From the NCBI GenBank assembly GCA_001604045.1, contig LVAN01000014.1, positions 1 to 62,377 of the forward strand: DNA of 62,377 nt, given 5' to 3'. The notes under the pieces were generated by a model that saw only the letters and a program-made list of their open reading frames with translations, searched no databases and was not told the origin of the DNA. The translations under genes and the position numbers were made by a program. Shown here in pieces: positions 46,073 to 54,979 of the stretch. Source of the stretch: Clostridiales bacterium Firm_08 (GTDB lineage Bacteria; Bacillota; Clostridia; Oscillospirales; QAKW01). Position 1 is the first letter of the stretch, and each line of letters begins with the position of its first letter.

Positions 46073-48001
46073 TTAACCGAAGTTCTTATCGAACTGCATC
46101 AGGATCTGCGCGACCTCGGCGCGGCTGGCTTTGCCCTGCGGGTTGAAGTTGCCGTTCGATCCGGCGATCAGTCCCGCCCTCTGGCAGGCGGCGACCGCCG
46201 ACTTCGCCCATTTTGAGATCTTTTTCTCGTCCTTGAACTTCACCGCCGCGGTGTTGGGCGTCAGTTTGATCTTCGCGAAGTTGGCGTAGGAAACGATCAG
46301 CGTGCAGATCTGCTCACGGGTGATGGGATCGTTCGGCATAAATCTGCCGTTCGATCCGGCGACGATGCCGTTATCGCTCGCCCATTTCACGGCGCCGGTG
46401 TACCACTGGCCGGTCTTGACGTCGGAGAATTTGGTCTTCGCGTTGTTGTCCACTTCCGCGCCGGACATACGGGAAAGCGTGGCGACGAACATCGCCCGCG
46501 TCATCGGGGCGTTCGGCTGGAAGGTCGTTTTGGTGATGCCGGCAAATATGCCGTGATCGACGGCGTAGGACACCGCCTCATAGTACCACGCCTTTTTTGA
46601 AACGTCGGAAAAGTCCACGCCGTAAGCGGGCAGGATGCCCCAATTTGCAAGATCGTCGATCTCGGTCAGGCCGGCCTCGTCCTCGAAATCCTTGCCGCAG
46701 ATCTCGCAGTGGTAGTACGCCGCCTTGCCGGGCGCCGCGCAGGTCGCGGGGACCGACGCCACCGGCGTCATGGAATGGACGTGCGTCACGGTCAGCAGCA
46801 CGTCGTCCAGCGCGACGCCGTATCCGTAGTGATCCGTCGCCGCAAATCCGATCTCAACGCTGTCCGTCATCGCCTCGTCGGGCAGATCGACGGAGGAATA
46901 CTTCCAGTCGTCGTTCCCTGAGGAGTCGACGGAAAGCTCCCTCCAATCGCCGCCGTTGATACGGTAATAGACGCCGAACTCGTCGATGTCCCCCGACCAG
47001 GAACGGTTGACGTACCAGAAGGAGACCGTCGCGGCGACGGCGCCGCTGAGATCGAGGAACGGCGTGATCAGCCAATAGGTACTCCCGGTGATATTGTGCA
47101 GTACCTTGGCGTTCCTATCGCCGGAATGGGCGCCGGTCGACTCGGAAGAATCGCCTTTTCCGGCCGTCCACGCGGAGTCACCCTCCGTTTTCCAACTGAC
47201 GGGGATGCCGCTCTCAAAGCCCTCGTCCAGCTCGCTGACCTGCGGGCCCTCGTATTTTCCGTTGACGGTCACGGAGAAAGTGGCGCCTTCTTTGCCGGAG
47301 TACTCAAAACAGGTGAGATCCAGCCGCAGTTTGACGGTGGAATGATCTTCCGTGACGCTGAACCGGATATTGCTCGATCCGTTGTAAACGGCGGGGAAGT
47401 CGACGCCGCTCAGGAGATCCGGCGCGCCGGTGACGCCGAAGTTTTCGGTCCAGCCGCCGTTCAGCGCGAATTTGAAATCATAGCTGCCCGCGTCAACGTT
47501 ATCATACGTGATCTCCCAGACGCGGGGCGTGACCCTCGTCAACGTATTGGCGGGCGCGGCGGGATCCCAACTGACGCCGTGCAGGAAATTGCCGGCGGCG
47601 GCGCCGACGGCGCAGACCGTTTCATAATTCGGGAAATAGGGGGCGACGATAGCGCCGTACACGGTGATCTCGTTGCTTGACGGATCAAAAGCGACGGTAA
47701 AGTCGCCGGAGTCTGTCAGCGTGAAAGAAACGTTCTCGCCGTTCGGTTCGCCGATCCAATCGGTACCGTTGCGGACGATCTTCAGTTGGGCGTGTTCCCT
47801 CTCCGAGGTCGCCGTAAAAACCGCCTGATAACTGCCGTCGCCCTGTTTGACGAGGTTGCCGGCGTCATTGACGTTCCATCCCCAGGCAAAGCAGTCCCCC
47901 ACCGCGCAGTACACGTCATCCGTCGCGAACGCCGTCAGCGGCAGCAGTCCGACGAGCAGTACGGCGACGATCAGCAGGGACAGTATTCTAATTTTTTTCA
48001 T
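46073..48001 (-). CDS. SLH-anchored surface protein with starch-binding-like domains
   Basis: 642 residues. Signal peptide 1-27 (LLIVAVLLVGLLPLTAFA). Two beta domains at about 28-255 resemble carbohydrate-binding modules next to pullulanases (VYCAVGDCFAWGWNVNDA; GNFLHGVSWDPA...WEITYDNVDAGSYDFKFAL). A jelly-roll domain lies at about 265-405 (ALDDVLLTVTHVH). A CEICGKDFEDEAG segment follows, then three SLH repeats (FSDVSKKAWYYEAVSYAVDH, FSDVKTGQWYTGAVKWASDN, FKDEKKISKWAKSAVAACQR). It binds the wall polymer through SLH and presumably glycan outside. The final SLH block is nearly identical to the neighbouring gene. No catalytic domain is seen. Confidence 0.9.
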   Translation of the reverse strand: MKKIRILSLLIVAVLLVGLLPLTAFATDDVYCAVGDCFAWGWNVNDAGNLVKQGDGSYQAVFTATSEREHAQLKIVRNGTDWIGEPNGENVSFTLTDSGDFTVAFDPSSNEITVYGAIVAPYFPNYETVCAVGAAAGNFLHGVSWDPAAPANTLTRVTPRVWEITYDNVDAGSYDFKFALNGGWTENFGVTGAPDLLSGVDFPAVYNGSSNIRFSVTEDHSTVKLRLDLTCFEYSGKEGATFSVTVNGKYEGPQVSELDEGFESGIPVSWKTEGDSAWTAGKGDSSESTGAHSGDRNAKVLHNITGSTYWLITPFLDLSGAVAATVSFWYVNRSWSGDIDEFGVYYRINGGDWRELSVDSSGNDDWKYSSVDLPDEAMTDSVEIGFAATDHYGYGVALDDVLLTVTHVHSMTPVASVPATCAAPGKAAYYHCEICGKDFEDEAGLTEIDDLANWGILPAYGVDFSDVSKKAWYYEAVSYAVDHGIFAGITKTTFQPNAPMTRAMFVATLSRMSGAEVDNNAKTKFSDVKTGQWYTGAVKWASDNGIVAGSNGRFMPNDPITREQICTLIVSYANFAKIKLTPNTAAVKFKDEKKISKWAKSAVAACQRAGLIAGSNGNFNPQGKASRAEVAQILMQFDKNFG

Positions 48002-48275
48002 AACGGATCCTCCTTACGGTTTTTGAAGGGTTTACATCTTTATTATAAGCGATCGCTTCGCGGGTGTCAATGATCACGTTGTAAAGAGAACGGATGGATC
48101 TCGTTGTTCTAAGACGGACCGTCCCTTATCGGAAAGCCGGGAAAAGGCGCAGATCTTACGGACGTGTCGCAAAGGCGGCAGCCGCCCGCGTCGCTGTGAC
48201 AAAAACGGGATGTCCCCGCGAAAGGGGACATCCCGAAATATTTACGGATCGCCGATGGCGGTCAAAATCTGTTGT
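48002..48275. other. intergenic spacer with terminator
   Basis: No gene is supported. A hairpin at 48207-48234 (GGGATGTCCCC and complement) with A5 at 48201-48205 terminates the minus-strand SLH gene to its right. Confidence 0.7.
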
Positions 48276-50369
48276 TTAACCGAAGTTCTTATCGAACTGC
48301 ATAAGGATCTGCGCGACGGCGGCGCGGGTGGCTTTGCCCTGCGGGTCAAAGCTGCCGTTCGATCCGGCGATCAGTCCCGCCCTCTGGCAGGCGGCGACCG
48401 CCGACTTCGCCCATTTTGAGATCTTTTTCGCATCCTTGAAGGTCACGGCTTTGGTAGTGGGAGTGAGCGTGATCTTCATATACTTAGAATAAGTCACAAG
48501 GATGGCGCAGATCTGCTCGCGGGTGATGGGATCGTTCGGCATAAATTTGCCGCCCGAACCGGAAACGATGCCGTTTTCGCTCGCCCATTTGACGGCGCCG
48601 GTGTACCAGGCGCCCTTCTTGACGTCGGAAAACTTCGTTTTAACGTTGTTGTTGATATCCACGCCTGCCATCCGGGCGAGGACGGATACGAACATTCCTC
48701 TCGTCATATCGCCGTCCGGATCGAATTTACCATTTGATCCCGCGAACAGACCGTTGTTGACCGCGTAGCTTACCGCCGCGTAGTACCAGGCTTTCTTGCT
48801 GCTGATGTCCTTAAAGGTTTTCACCGGGTCGACCGTCGCCGCGGCGGCGCCTTTGTAGTCAAAGCGTCTGCCGGGGATCACCCAGTAGATCTCTTCCTCC
48901 GGATCACCCGCCGGGACCGGGGTGAGATCCGCGGCGTCCACTTCGGTGGTCAGCTCAAAGATCAGGACGCCGTCCAATCCCTGCGCCGGAGCGACGGTAA
49001 ACACACGCAACTCTTCTCCGTCATCCGTGTACCACGACTGAACGCCGTACTCGGTGCCGCCGTTGTCCGCATAGATATCGTAAAAGCCGAACTCGGCATG
49101 GATGCCTTTTTCCTCCAGCTCGACCGGCAGATCTTCATAATAAATAGACCACTCATCGGAAGTCTCAAAATCCTGCGCTGATACGACGACCTCGAATTCG
49201 GGATCCATAAAGGGCAGATCGTAACGGTCGGACAGCTCGTCATCCCAGACGAATCTGCCGATCGTGTATTCCGTGACGACTTCGTTGCCATCCATCGTCC
49301 GGGAGATGATGCCGTACAGCCCGTCCGGGTCGGATGCGCGGGCAACACGGTCGCTGCCGTAATACCAGAACAGATCATCGGTGGGGATCTCGTCATAACT
49401 CAAATAATAGACGTTGGCGGGCTGCGGCTCGATCACGAACGCATATCCCGCGTCCGTCATTTCTTCCTCCGTCATTTCCAGGCCGATGTACGGATTCTTT
49501 ACACCCTCAAGGAAGGCGCGGTCCTCGATCAGACATCCGTACGCTTCACTGTAAATATACTTTTTAATACCATACCGGTCGGCATTTTTTTCGATATCCG
49601 TCCAGAGCTTTGCGGCATAAATGCCTTCGGGGTCGTCGTTTTTCGTCACTTTATAGCCGAGCTGCCAGGTGCTGTCCTCATTTTGCTCGATCGTAAGGCC
49701 TTCGACCTGTTTTTGCGGCGTCAGGATGTTCTTTTTCTGAACGGCGGGAGATTTCTTCCCGTCGGCAAAGACAAAGGGATCGGTCTCCGGACCGTACGCG
49801 ACCGCGGAGATCACTTCGTCCTCCGCGTCTTCCGTTTCCGCGCCGTACAGCCGGACGGTGACGCTCTTGCCAAAGGTGACTTTGGAGTCCGCGCCCTCCG
49901 GGAACACGCCGAGCGCAATATCCGATTTTTTGCTCTTGTTGACGGTCAGCGTGCCGTTTCCGACGATCGACAGACCGCCGCCGTGCTCCCCGCCGTAAAC
50001 GCCGATCGATGCCAGCGCGCAGTTGCCGACGACGTTCAGCTTGAAGTCGTCGCCCATCATATTGGTTTCCAAAGCGTAGTTGGAAGCGGTGAGATCTTTG
50101 ATCGTCAGCGTATTGGCGCCGCGGTCGTAGGTCGCACCTTTCATCTCGTTTTTGACGGTGTTGTCGCAGAATACCTCGACCGCGCCGTCTTCCAGCCAGT
50201 AGCCTTCCTCGTCCAGCTCGCAGAACGTGACGTAGGCCATATACTCTCCGTCATCTTCATACGTCGCTTCGAACGGGCCGTTGGCGGCGAACGCCGCCGG
50301 TACCAGAGACAGGCACAGGCAGAGCGCCGTCAGCAGGGCAAGGATCTTCGCAAGTGATTTTCTTTTCAA
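48276..50369 (-). CDS. SLH-anchored surface protein, unknown N-terminal domains
   Basis: 697 residues. Start is TTG with AAGGAG nine bases upstream; no ATG alternative exists. The signal peptide is 1-29 (LLTALCLCLSLVPAAFAANG). The region at about 60-160 (GANTLTIKDLTASNYALETN, LNVVGNCALASIG, LSIVGNGTLTVN) looks like a short beta-helix of the carbohydrate-binding type. The middle 200-480 is unrecognised and acidic. Three SLH repeats close the protein (FKDISSKKAWYYAAVSYAVN and two more). The gene is divergent from a two-HTH regulator across a 35-nt palindrome that probably controls it. Confidence 0.88.
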   Translation of the reverse strand: MKRKSLAKILALLTALCLCLSLVPAAFAANGPFEATYEDDGEYMAYVTFCELDEEGYWLEDGAVEVFCDNTVKNEMKGATYDRGANTLTIKDLTASNYALETNMMGDDFKLNVVGNCALASIGVYGGEHGGGLSIVGNGTLTVNKSKKSDIALGVFPEGADSKVTFGKSVTVRLYGAETEDAEDEVISAVAYGPETDPFVFADGKKSPAVQKKNILTPQKQVEGLTIEQNEDSTWQLGYKVTKNDDPEGIYAAKLWTDIEKNADRYGIKKYIYSEAYGCLIEDRAFLEGVKNPYIGLEMTEEEMTDAGYAFVIEPQPANVYYLSYDEIPTDDLFWYYGSDRVARASDPDGLYGIISRTMDGNEVVTEYTIGRFVWDDELSDRYDLPFMDPEFEVVVSAQDFETSDEWSIYYEDLPVELEEKGIHAEFGFYDIYADNGGTEYGVQSWYTDDGEELRVFTVAPAQGLDGVLIFELTTEVDAADLTPVPAGDPEEEIYWVIPGRRFDYKGAAAATVDPVKTFKDISSKKAWYYAAVSYAVNNGLFAGSNGKFDPDGDMTRGMFVSVLARMAGVDINNNVKTKFSDVKKGAWYTGAVKWASENGIVSGSGGKFMPNDPITREQICAILVTYSKYMKITLTPTTKAVTFKDAKKISKWAKSAVAACQRAGLIAGSNGSFDPQGKATRAAVAQILMQFDKNFG

Positions 50370-50412
50370 AATGATCCACTCCTTCTCATTGATTTTTCGT
50401 ATTTGCCTGTAT

Positions 50413-50441
50413 ATTATATATCATTTCAGAAAGAACAACAA
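50413..50441 (-). promoter_or_regulatory. promoter of the second SLH gene
   Basis: Minus strand TTGTTG, 17 bases, TATAAT, next to the palindrome at 50445-50479. Confidence 0.65.
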
Positions 50442-50444
50442 GAT

Positions 50445-50479
50445 GTGTTTCCGATTTGTCATTGACAAATCGGAAACAC
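50445..50479. promoter_or_regulatory. 35-nt perfect palindrome, probable operator
   Basis: GTGTTTCCGATTTGTCA, one base, then its exact complement. It covers the -35 TTGACA of the regulator gene and abuts the -35 of the SLH gene, so a bound dimer would block both promoters. Confidence 0.85.
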
Positions 50480-50490
50480 GATTTTATAAT
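50462..50490 (+). promoter_or_regulatory. promoter of the two-HTH regulator
   Basis: TTGACA (in the palindrome), 17 bases, TATAAT. Confidence 0.88.
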
Positions 50491-50517
50491 TAAAATACTG
50501 AAAAGGAGGTTTTTCCC

Positions 50518-52224
50518 GTGACATTTGCCAAACAGCTCACCGCTTATACCCGGCAACTCGGCGTCAGCGACCGCCGGCTTGCCGACGCCGCCGGCGTCAG
50601 CCCGGGCACTGTCAGCCGCTATAAAAACGGCCGCAGGGTGCCGGACGCGGATCATCCGGTCGTCGGCGCCGTCGCGAAGGGCGTCGCCCGCCTTGCCGTT
50701 GAGCGCGGCGTATCGCTGGACGAGCGGGAAGTCCTCGCCGCCCTGCGCCGCTGCCTCGGACGGGAAACGCCGTTTGAAATAACATCCGCCAACCTGCGCG
50801 CGCTGTTGAACATCGCGCGGATCAAAAGCAGCGCGCTTGCCAAGGGGCTCAACTTCGATCCGTCCTACATCTCCCGCATCCTCGCGGGGCAGCGGCATCC
50901 CGCCGACCCCGCCCGCTTCGCGGAGGACGTCGCGCGGTACATCATCCGCCACGCCGACCGGCACTCTCTTGCCGCGCTGCCCGGCACCGCGCCGGGGGAA
51001 ACGGAGGGAGACGCCGTCCTGCTCCAAAGGATCGTCTCCTTTCTCGGTTCGAACGCGGAACACGCCGCGCCGGACCCCCTGTACGGCTTTCTCTCCAAAA
51101 TAGACGAGTTCGATATCGAAAGTTATACCCGCGGTCTCCGTTTCGATGACGTGAGACCGCCCGCGCTGTCTCTGTCCCTGCCCACCAAAAAAATGTATGA
51201 GGGGATCGCCGGGAGGAAGGAGGCGGAACTCGCTTTCTGCCGCGCGACGGCGCTTGCCGCCGCCGACAGCGACGTCATCCTCTACTCGGACATTCCGTCG
51301 GGAGAACAGGCAAAGGATACGGAATTTCCCGAAAAGTGGATGCTCGGGATGGCGGCGATGCTGAAAAAAGGTCTGCGCCTGCGTATCATCCACAACGTCC
51401 ACCGTCCGTTCGAGGAAATGATGCCGGAGCTGGAGCGCTATCTGCCGATGTATATGACAGGGCAGATCTCCCCCTATTATTTCCGGGAAAAACAGGAGGA
51501 TACCTTCCTGCATCTTTTGAAAGTCTCCGGCGCCGCCGCGCTGACGGGCGAGGCGATCAGGGGACACCTCGCCGAGGGTCGGTATATCCTCTCCAAAACG
51601 CGGGCGGATCTGCGCTACTGCCGCGCCCGCGCCGAAGCGATGCTGGAAAACGCGCTGCCGCTGATGCAGATCTACCGTGCGGAGCGAAAAGACGAACTCT
51701 CCGGGGCGATCGACGTCCTGCGCGGGCGTGACCTGCGGGTATCTTACGCCTCCCTGCCGTTTTTCACCATCCCGGAGCGGACGCTGACGGAAATGCTGGA
51801 CCGGCAGGGCGTTACCGGAGAAAAGCGGGATGAGATCCTTCTGTTCCGCCGGAAAGAACGGGACGCCGCCGAACGCTTTTTGCTCAAACAAAAACTCATG
51901 ATAGAGGTCTCCCGCCGCGCGGCGCGGGACTTTGAACAGCATCCGCCCCGCCTTGATATCGCCGCTCTCTTTCCGGAAAAAGAGATCGGGTATACCGAGT
52001 GGGAATACGCCGCGCATCTCGCGGCGACGGAACACTTTGCCGCCTCATACGGCAACGCCGCGCTGACGATCGCGCCCGCGCCGGTGTTCCATGATATCAC
52101 CTACGCCGTCAGCGACAGGGCGGCGCTGGTCAGCAAGGGGAGCGGCCCCGCCATCCATTTCCTCATCCGGCATCCGAAAATGGTCGCCGCTTTCCGCAAT
52201 TTCATCCCGCCGGTCGGGGAGTAA
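50518..52224 (+). CDS. large regulator with tandem Xre-type HTH domains
   Basis: 568 residues. Two helix-turn-helix units are visible: LGVSDRRLADAAGVSPGTVS at about 14-33 with RYKNGRR, and RIKSSALAKGLNFDPSYISR at about 101-120 with ILAGQRHP. The remaining 400 residues contain a globular region (VILYSDIPSGEQ, RLRIIHNVHRPFEEMMPEL, then a C-terminal block with HFLIRHPKMV). The RIIHNVH region recalls a phospholipase-D-like sensor, but the HKD motif is incomplete. Start is GTG with AGGAGG eight bases upstream. It sits divergent from the SLH gene over a perfect palindrome, so autoregulation and control of that gene are likely. The inducing signal is unknown. Confidence 0.78.
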   Translation: MTFAKQLTAYTRQLGVSDRRLADAAGVSPGTVSRYKNGRRVPDADHPVVGAVAKGVARLAVERGVSLDEREVLAALRRCLGRETPFEITSANLRALLNIARIKSSALAKGLNFDPSYISRILAGQRHPADPARFAEDVARYIIRHADRHSLAALPGTAPGETEGDAVLLQRIVSFLGSNAEHAAPDPLYGFLSKIDEFDIESYTRGLRFDDVRPPALSLSLPTKKMYEGIAGRKEAELAFCRATALAAADSDVILYSDIPSGEQAKDTEFPEKWMLGMAAMLKKGLRLRIIHNVHRPFEEMMPELERYLPMYMTGQISPYYFREKQEDTFLHLLKVSGAAALTGEAIRGHLAEGRYILSKTRADLRYCRARAEAMLENALPLMQIYRAERKDELSGAIDVLRGRDLRVSYASLPFFTIPERTLTEMLDRQGVTGEKRDEILLFRRKERDAAERFLLKQKLMIEVSRRAARDFEQHPPRLDIAALFPEKEIGYTEWEYAAHLAATEHFAASYGNAALTIAPAPVFHDITYAVSDRAALVSKGSGPAIHFLIRHPKMVAAFRNFIPPVGE

Positions 52225-52232
52225 AAAACAGG

Positions 52233-52262
52233 TTGACATAATTCTTTCATTTATAGTATAAT
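52233..52262 (+). promoter_or_regulatory. promoter of the O-acylation operon
   Basis: TTGACA, 18 bases, TATAAT. Confidence 0.8.
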
Positions 52263-52296
52263 TTTTTTCGGTAAAAAAGAAAGGGGAGACAGCGGC

Positions 52297-53106
52297 GTGG
52301 ATCTGCGCAAAAAGACGGTCGTGAAAAATCTTATATTGCTTGCTGTCGTACTGCTCGTCGCGGCGGGCATTGCCCTGCATATCCGCCTCAGCCGCGCGCC
52401 GGATATGAGCGGTAAAGAGCGCTCGGCGATCGACCGAAACGTCGCCTACCTTGAAGGGCGCGCGCAGGACGCGAATATCAATTTTCACCCCACCGGCGAG
52501 CGTCTGCCGCTGCGCGCTTTCTCCGCCGAAAAGAAATACGTGCTCTCGATGGAACTGCCGGCGCGGGAAACGCTGGTCGCGCGGTTTTCCGGCACGGCGA
52601 TCGTCGGCGATTCGATGATCGACGCCATCGCGGCTTACGGCATTCTGGACGACAGCGTTATTTTCAGCAAGATCGGCGCGTCGGTCAGCACGGCGGGCGA
52701 AGTGCTCGCCTCCATGGAAGCGGCGAGACCCTACGCCGTCTTTCTCTGCTTCGGTCTCAACGATATGGATCTGTACGGCGACAAGGTCGACCGTTTCATC
52801 AAAGACTACGCCGCGTGCGTCAAAACACTGCATGAAAAGGTCCCCTTCGCGGACGTTTACATTTGCGCGCTCAGTCCGGTGACGGAGGAGGCGGTGCAAA
52901 AGACGCCGGCCTATAAAAATATCGCGCTTTACAACCGGGAAATGAAAAAAATGTGCGAAAAAACAGACGCCGTGTTTCTCGATCCGTCTTTTATCCTGGA
53001 AAGCCGCCCCGATCTGTTCGATCAGGACGGCATCCACCCGAAAAAGGCGTTTTATCCGAGATTTCTGACGTTTTTAGCGGATATGGCAGGGCTTGAAAAT
53101 GAGTAA
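52297..53106 (+). CDS. SGNH/GDSL-type hydrolase, membrane-anchored
   Basis: 269 residues. A membrane anchor lies at about 10-30 (LILLAVVLLVAAGIALHI). The SGNH blocks follow: IVGDSMIDAI near 108 (catalytic Ser), FGLNDMDLYG near 150 (Asn), and DQDGIHPKK near 248 (Asp/His). Such enzymes add or remove acyl groups on extracellular polysaccharides. Start is GTG with GGGGAG upstream. It overlaps the next gene by eight bases and belongs to an operon with MBOAT and DHHW proteins. Confidence 0.87.
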   Translation: MDLRKKTVVKNLILLAVVLLVAAGIALHIRLSRAPDMSGKERSAIDRNVAYLEGRAQDANINFHPTGERLPLRAFSAEKKYVLSMELPARETLVARFSGTAIVGDSMIDAIAAYGILDDSVIFSKIGASVSTAGEVLASMEAARPYAVFLCFGLNDMDLYGDKVDRFIKDYAACVKTLHEKVPFADVYICALSPVTEEAVQKTPAYKNIALYNREMKKMCEKTDAVFLDPSFILESRPDLFDQDGIHPKKAFYPRFLTFLADMAGLENE

Positions 53107-53590
53107 GAAAAAACAGTGGATCGACATAGCCTTTACGGCGCTCACGGTACTGCTGATCGCGGCGCTGGCGGGGTATATCTATTGGGTGGTCCTCACCGAC
53201 AGCGCGAGCGACCGTCCCGTCGCCGATATCGCGGCCGAGATCGACAGTTCCTTTGACGGTATGGTCAAAGGAGACGAAAACACGCTCAAACGTCTGTACG
53301 GCGTGACGGGACAGGAGTGCGGCGAATATATCCTGTACAGCGCCGAGTCCATGATGGACGTGCGGGAACTTCTCGTCGTCAAGGCGAAAGACAACGCGGC
53401 GCTTGACACGCTGGAAAAAGCCGTGGCAAAGCGCCTGGAAACGCAAAAAAAGAATTTTAACGGATACGGCGTCGAACAGACGGCGCTTCTTGACGCCGCG
53501 GTGACGAGCGAGCGCGGCAACTACTTTTTCTTCGCCGTCCATAAAAACGCCGACCTGTGGCAGGACCGTTTCCTGACGGCGATCCGATAA
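53099..53590 (+). CDS. DUF4358 membrane-anchored protein
   Basis: 163 residues. A membrane anchor lies at about 7-31 (DIAFTALTVLLIAALAGYIY), then a DUF4358-type extracytoplasmic domain (DGMVKGDENTLKRLYGV, ECGEYILYSAESMMDVRELL, DNAALDTLEKAVAKRLETQ). This family is often found beside SGNH and MBOAT genes in Clostridia. The function is not known; by context it aids polymer acylation. Start at MSKKKQWID, overlapping the previous stop. Confidence 0.82.
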   Translation: MSKKKQWIDIAFTALTVLLIAALAGYIYWVVLTDSASDRPVADIAAEIDSSFDGMVKGDENTLKRLYGVTGQECGEYILYSAESMMDVRELLVVKAKDNAALDTLEKAVAKRLETQKKNFNGYGVEQTALLDAAVTSERGNYFFFAVHKNADLWQDRFLTAIR

Positions 53591-53599
53591 AGGAGCAGT

Positions 53600-54976
53600 A
53601 TGGTATTCAGCAGTCTGATATTTCTGATCATTTTTCTGCCGGTCACGCTGATCGGCTATTTTGTGCTGCCGAAACGCTGCCGCAACACCGTGCTGCTCAT
53701 CGCGAGCCTTGTTTTTTACGCGTGGGGAGAGCCGATCTACGTCTTTCTGATGATCCTCAGCATTCTTGTCAACTACGTTCTCGGCGTGGACATCGGCCGG
53801 TCGGCGGGGGCGCGCCGGACGGTCCTTCTGATCGCGGCGATCATCGTCGATCTGCTGACGCTGGGATTTTTCAAATACTACGGTTTTGTTGTCGACACCA
53901 TCAACGGTATTTTCTCCCTGTCTCTGCCCGTGCGCGAACTGGCGCTGCCCATCGGCATCTCCTTTTACACCTTCCAGATCCTTTCTTATATCATCGACGT
54001 CTACCGCGGCAGGGTGGAGGTGCAGAAAAATCCCCTCCGTTTCGCCCTGTACGTCACGATGTTCCCCCAGCTTATCGCGGGACCCATCGTGCGGTACGCG
54101 CAGATCGAAAAGGAACTGACCGACCGGATCGTCACACCCGAGCGGGTGACGCGCGGCGCGGAGATCTTTCTGTTCGGCCTTGCCAAAAAAGTCCTGCTTG
54201 CCAACACGCTGGGCGCGCTCTTTACGAGCGTGCAGGGCGCGGACGGCAGGACGGCGCTCACCGCCTGGATCGGGATGACCGCCTACGCCCTTCAGATCTA
54301 CTTTGACTTTTCCGGCTACTCGGATATGGCGATCGGCCTGGGACATATCTTTGGCTTCACTTTCCCGCAGAATTTCGATCACCCGTACATCGCGGCGAGC
54401 ATCACGGATTTCTGGCGGCGGTGGCATATGACGCTGGGCGGATGGTTCCGCGAGTACGTCTACATCCCGATGGGCGGCAACCGCGTCAGACCCTGGCGGC
54501 ACGTCTGCAACATCCTCGTGGTATGGGCGCTGACCGGTCTGTGGCACGGCGCGGCGTGGAATTTCGTGCTGTGGGGGCTATACTACGGCGTACTGCTTCT
54601 GCTGGAAAAATACCTGTTCAGAAAAGTGCTCGATAAATGCCCCGCCGCAATACGGCATATCTACACCCTGTTTTTCGTTATGATCGGATGGGTGCTGTTC
54701 GCCGCCGGCGGGCTGTCCGAGGCGGCGGGGATGCTCGCCGACCTGTTCGGCAGGCACGGGCTTGCCGATCTGACCGCGGCGTACGCCCTGCGCTCTTACG
54801 GGCTCTGGATCGCCGCCGGTATCCTCTGCGCGCTGCCGCAGACATTCTCCTGGTATCGCCGCCGCACCCACGACCTCCCCGCGCTGACCGTACTGATCGG
54901 CGCGGCGCTGATCTTTCTGTGTATCGCGAGCCTCGTCGCGGGCTCTTACAATCCATTCTTGTATTTCAGGTTTTAG
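53600..54976 (+). CDS. MBOAT-family O-acyltransferase (AlgI/DltB-like)
   Basis: 458 residues with about ten membrane helices. Family hallmarks are YVTMFPQLIAGPIVRYAQIE, YFDFSGYSDMAIGLGHIFGF, FWRRWHMTLGGWFREYVYIP and the catalytic His in TGLWHGAAWNFVLWG near 318. It moves an acyl group (usually acetyl) from a cytoplasmic donor across the membrane for transfer to an extracellular polymer. AAAGGAG lies about six bases upstream. It is preceded by SGNH and DUF4358 genes and followed by a DHHW protein. Confidence 0.95.
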   Translation: MVFSSLIFLIIFLPVTLIGYFVLPKRCRNTVLLIASLVFYAWGEPIYVFLMILSILVNYVLGVDIGRSAGARRTVLLIAAIIVDLLTLGFFKYYGFVVDTINGIFSLSLPVRELALPIGISFYTFQILSYIIDVYRGRVEVQKNPLRFALYVTMFPQLIAGPIVRYAQIEKELTDRIVTPERVTRGAEIFLFGLAKKVLLANTLGALFTSVQGADGRTALTAWIGMTAYALQIYFDFSGYSDMAIGLGHIFGFTFPQNFDHPYIAASITDFWRRWHMTLGGWFREYVYIPMGGNRVRPWRHVCNILVVWALTGLWHGAAWNFVLWGLYYGVLLLLEKYLFRKVLDKCPAAIRHIYTLFFVMIGWVLFAAGGLSEAAGMLADLFGRHGLADLTAAYALRSYGLWIAAGILCALPQTFSWYRRRTHDLPALTVLIGAALIFLCIASLVAGSYNPFLYFRF

Positions 54977-54979
54977 GCT

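Noticed and set aside
50386-52035. 549-codon minus-strand frame across the two-HTH regulator
   Set aside because: Shadow frame; it would cover both divergent promoters and the palindrome.
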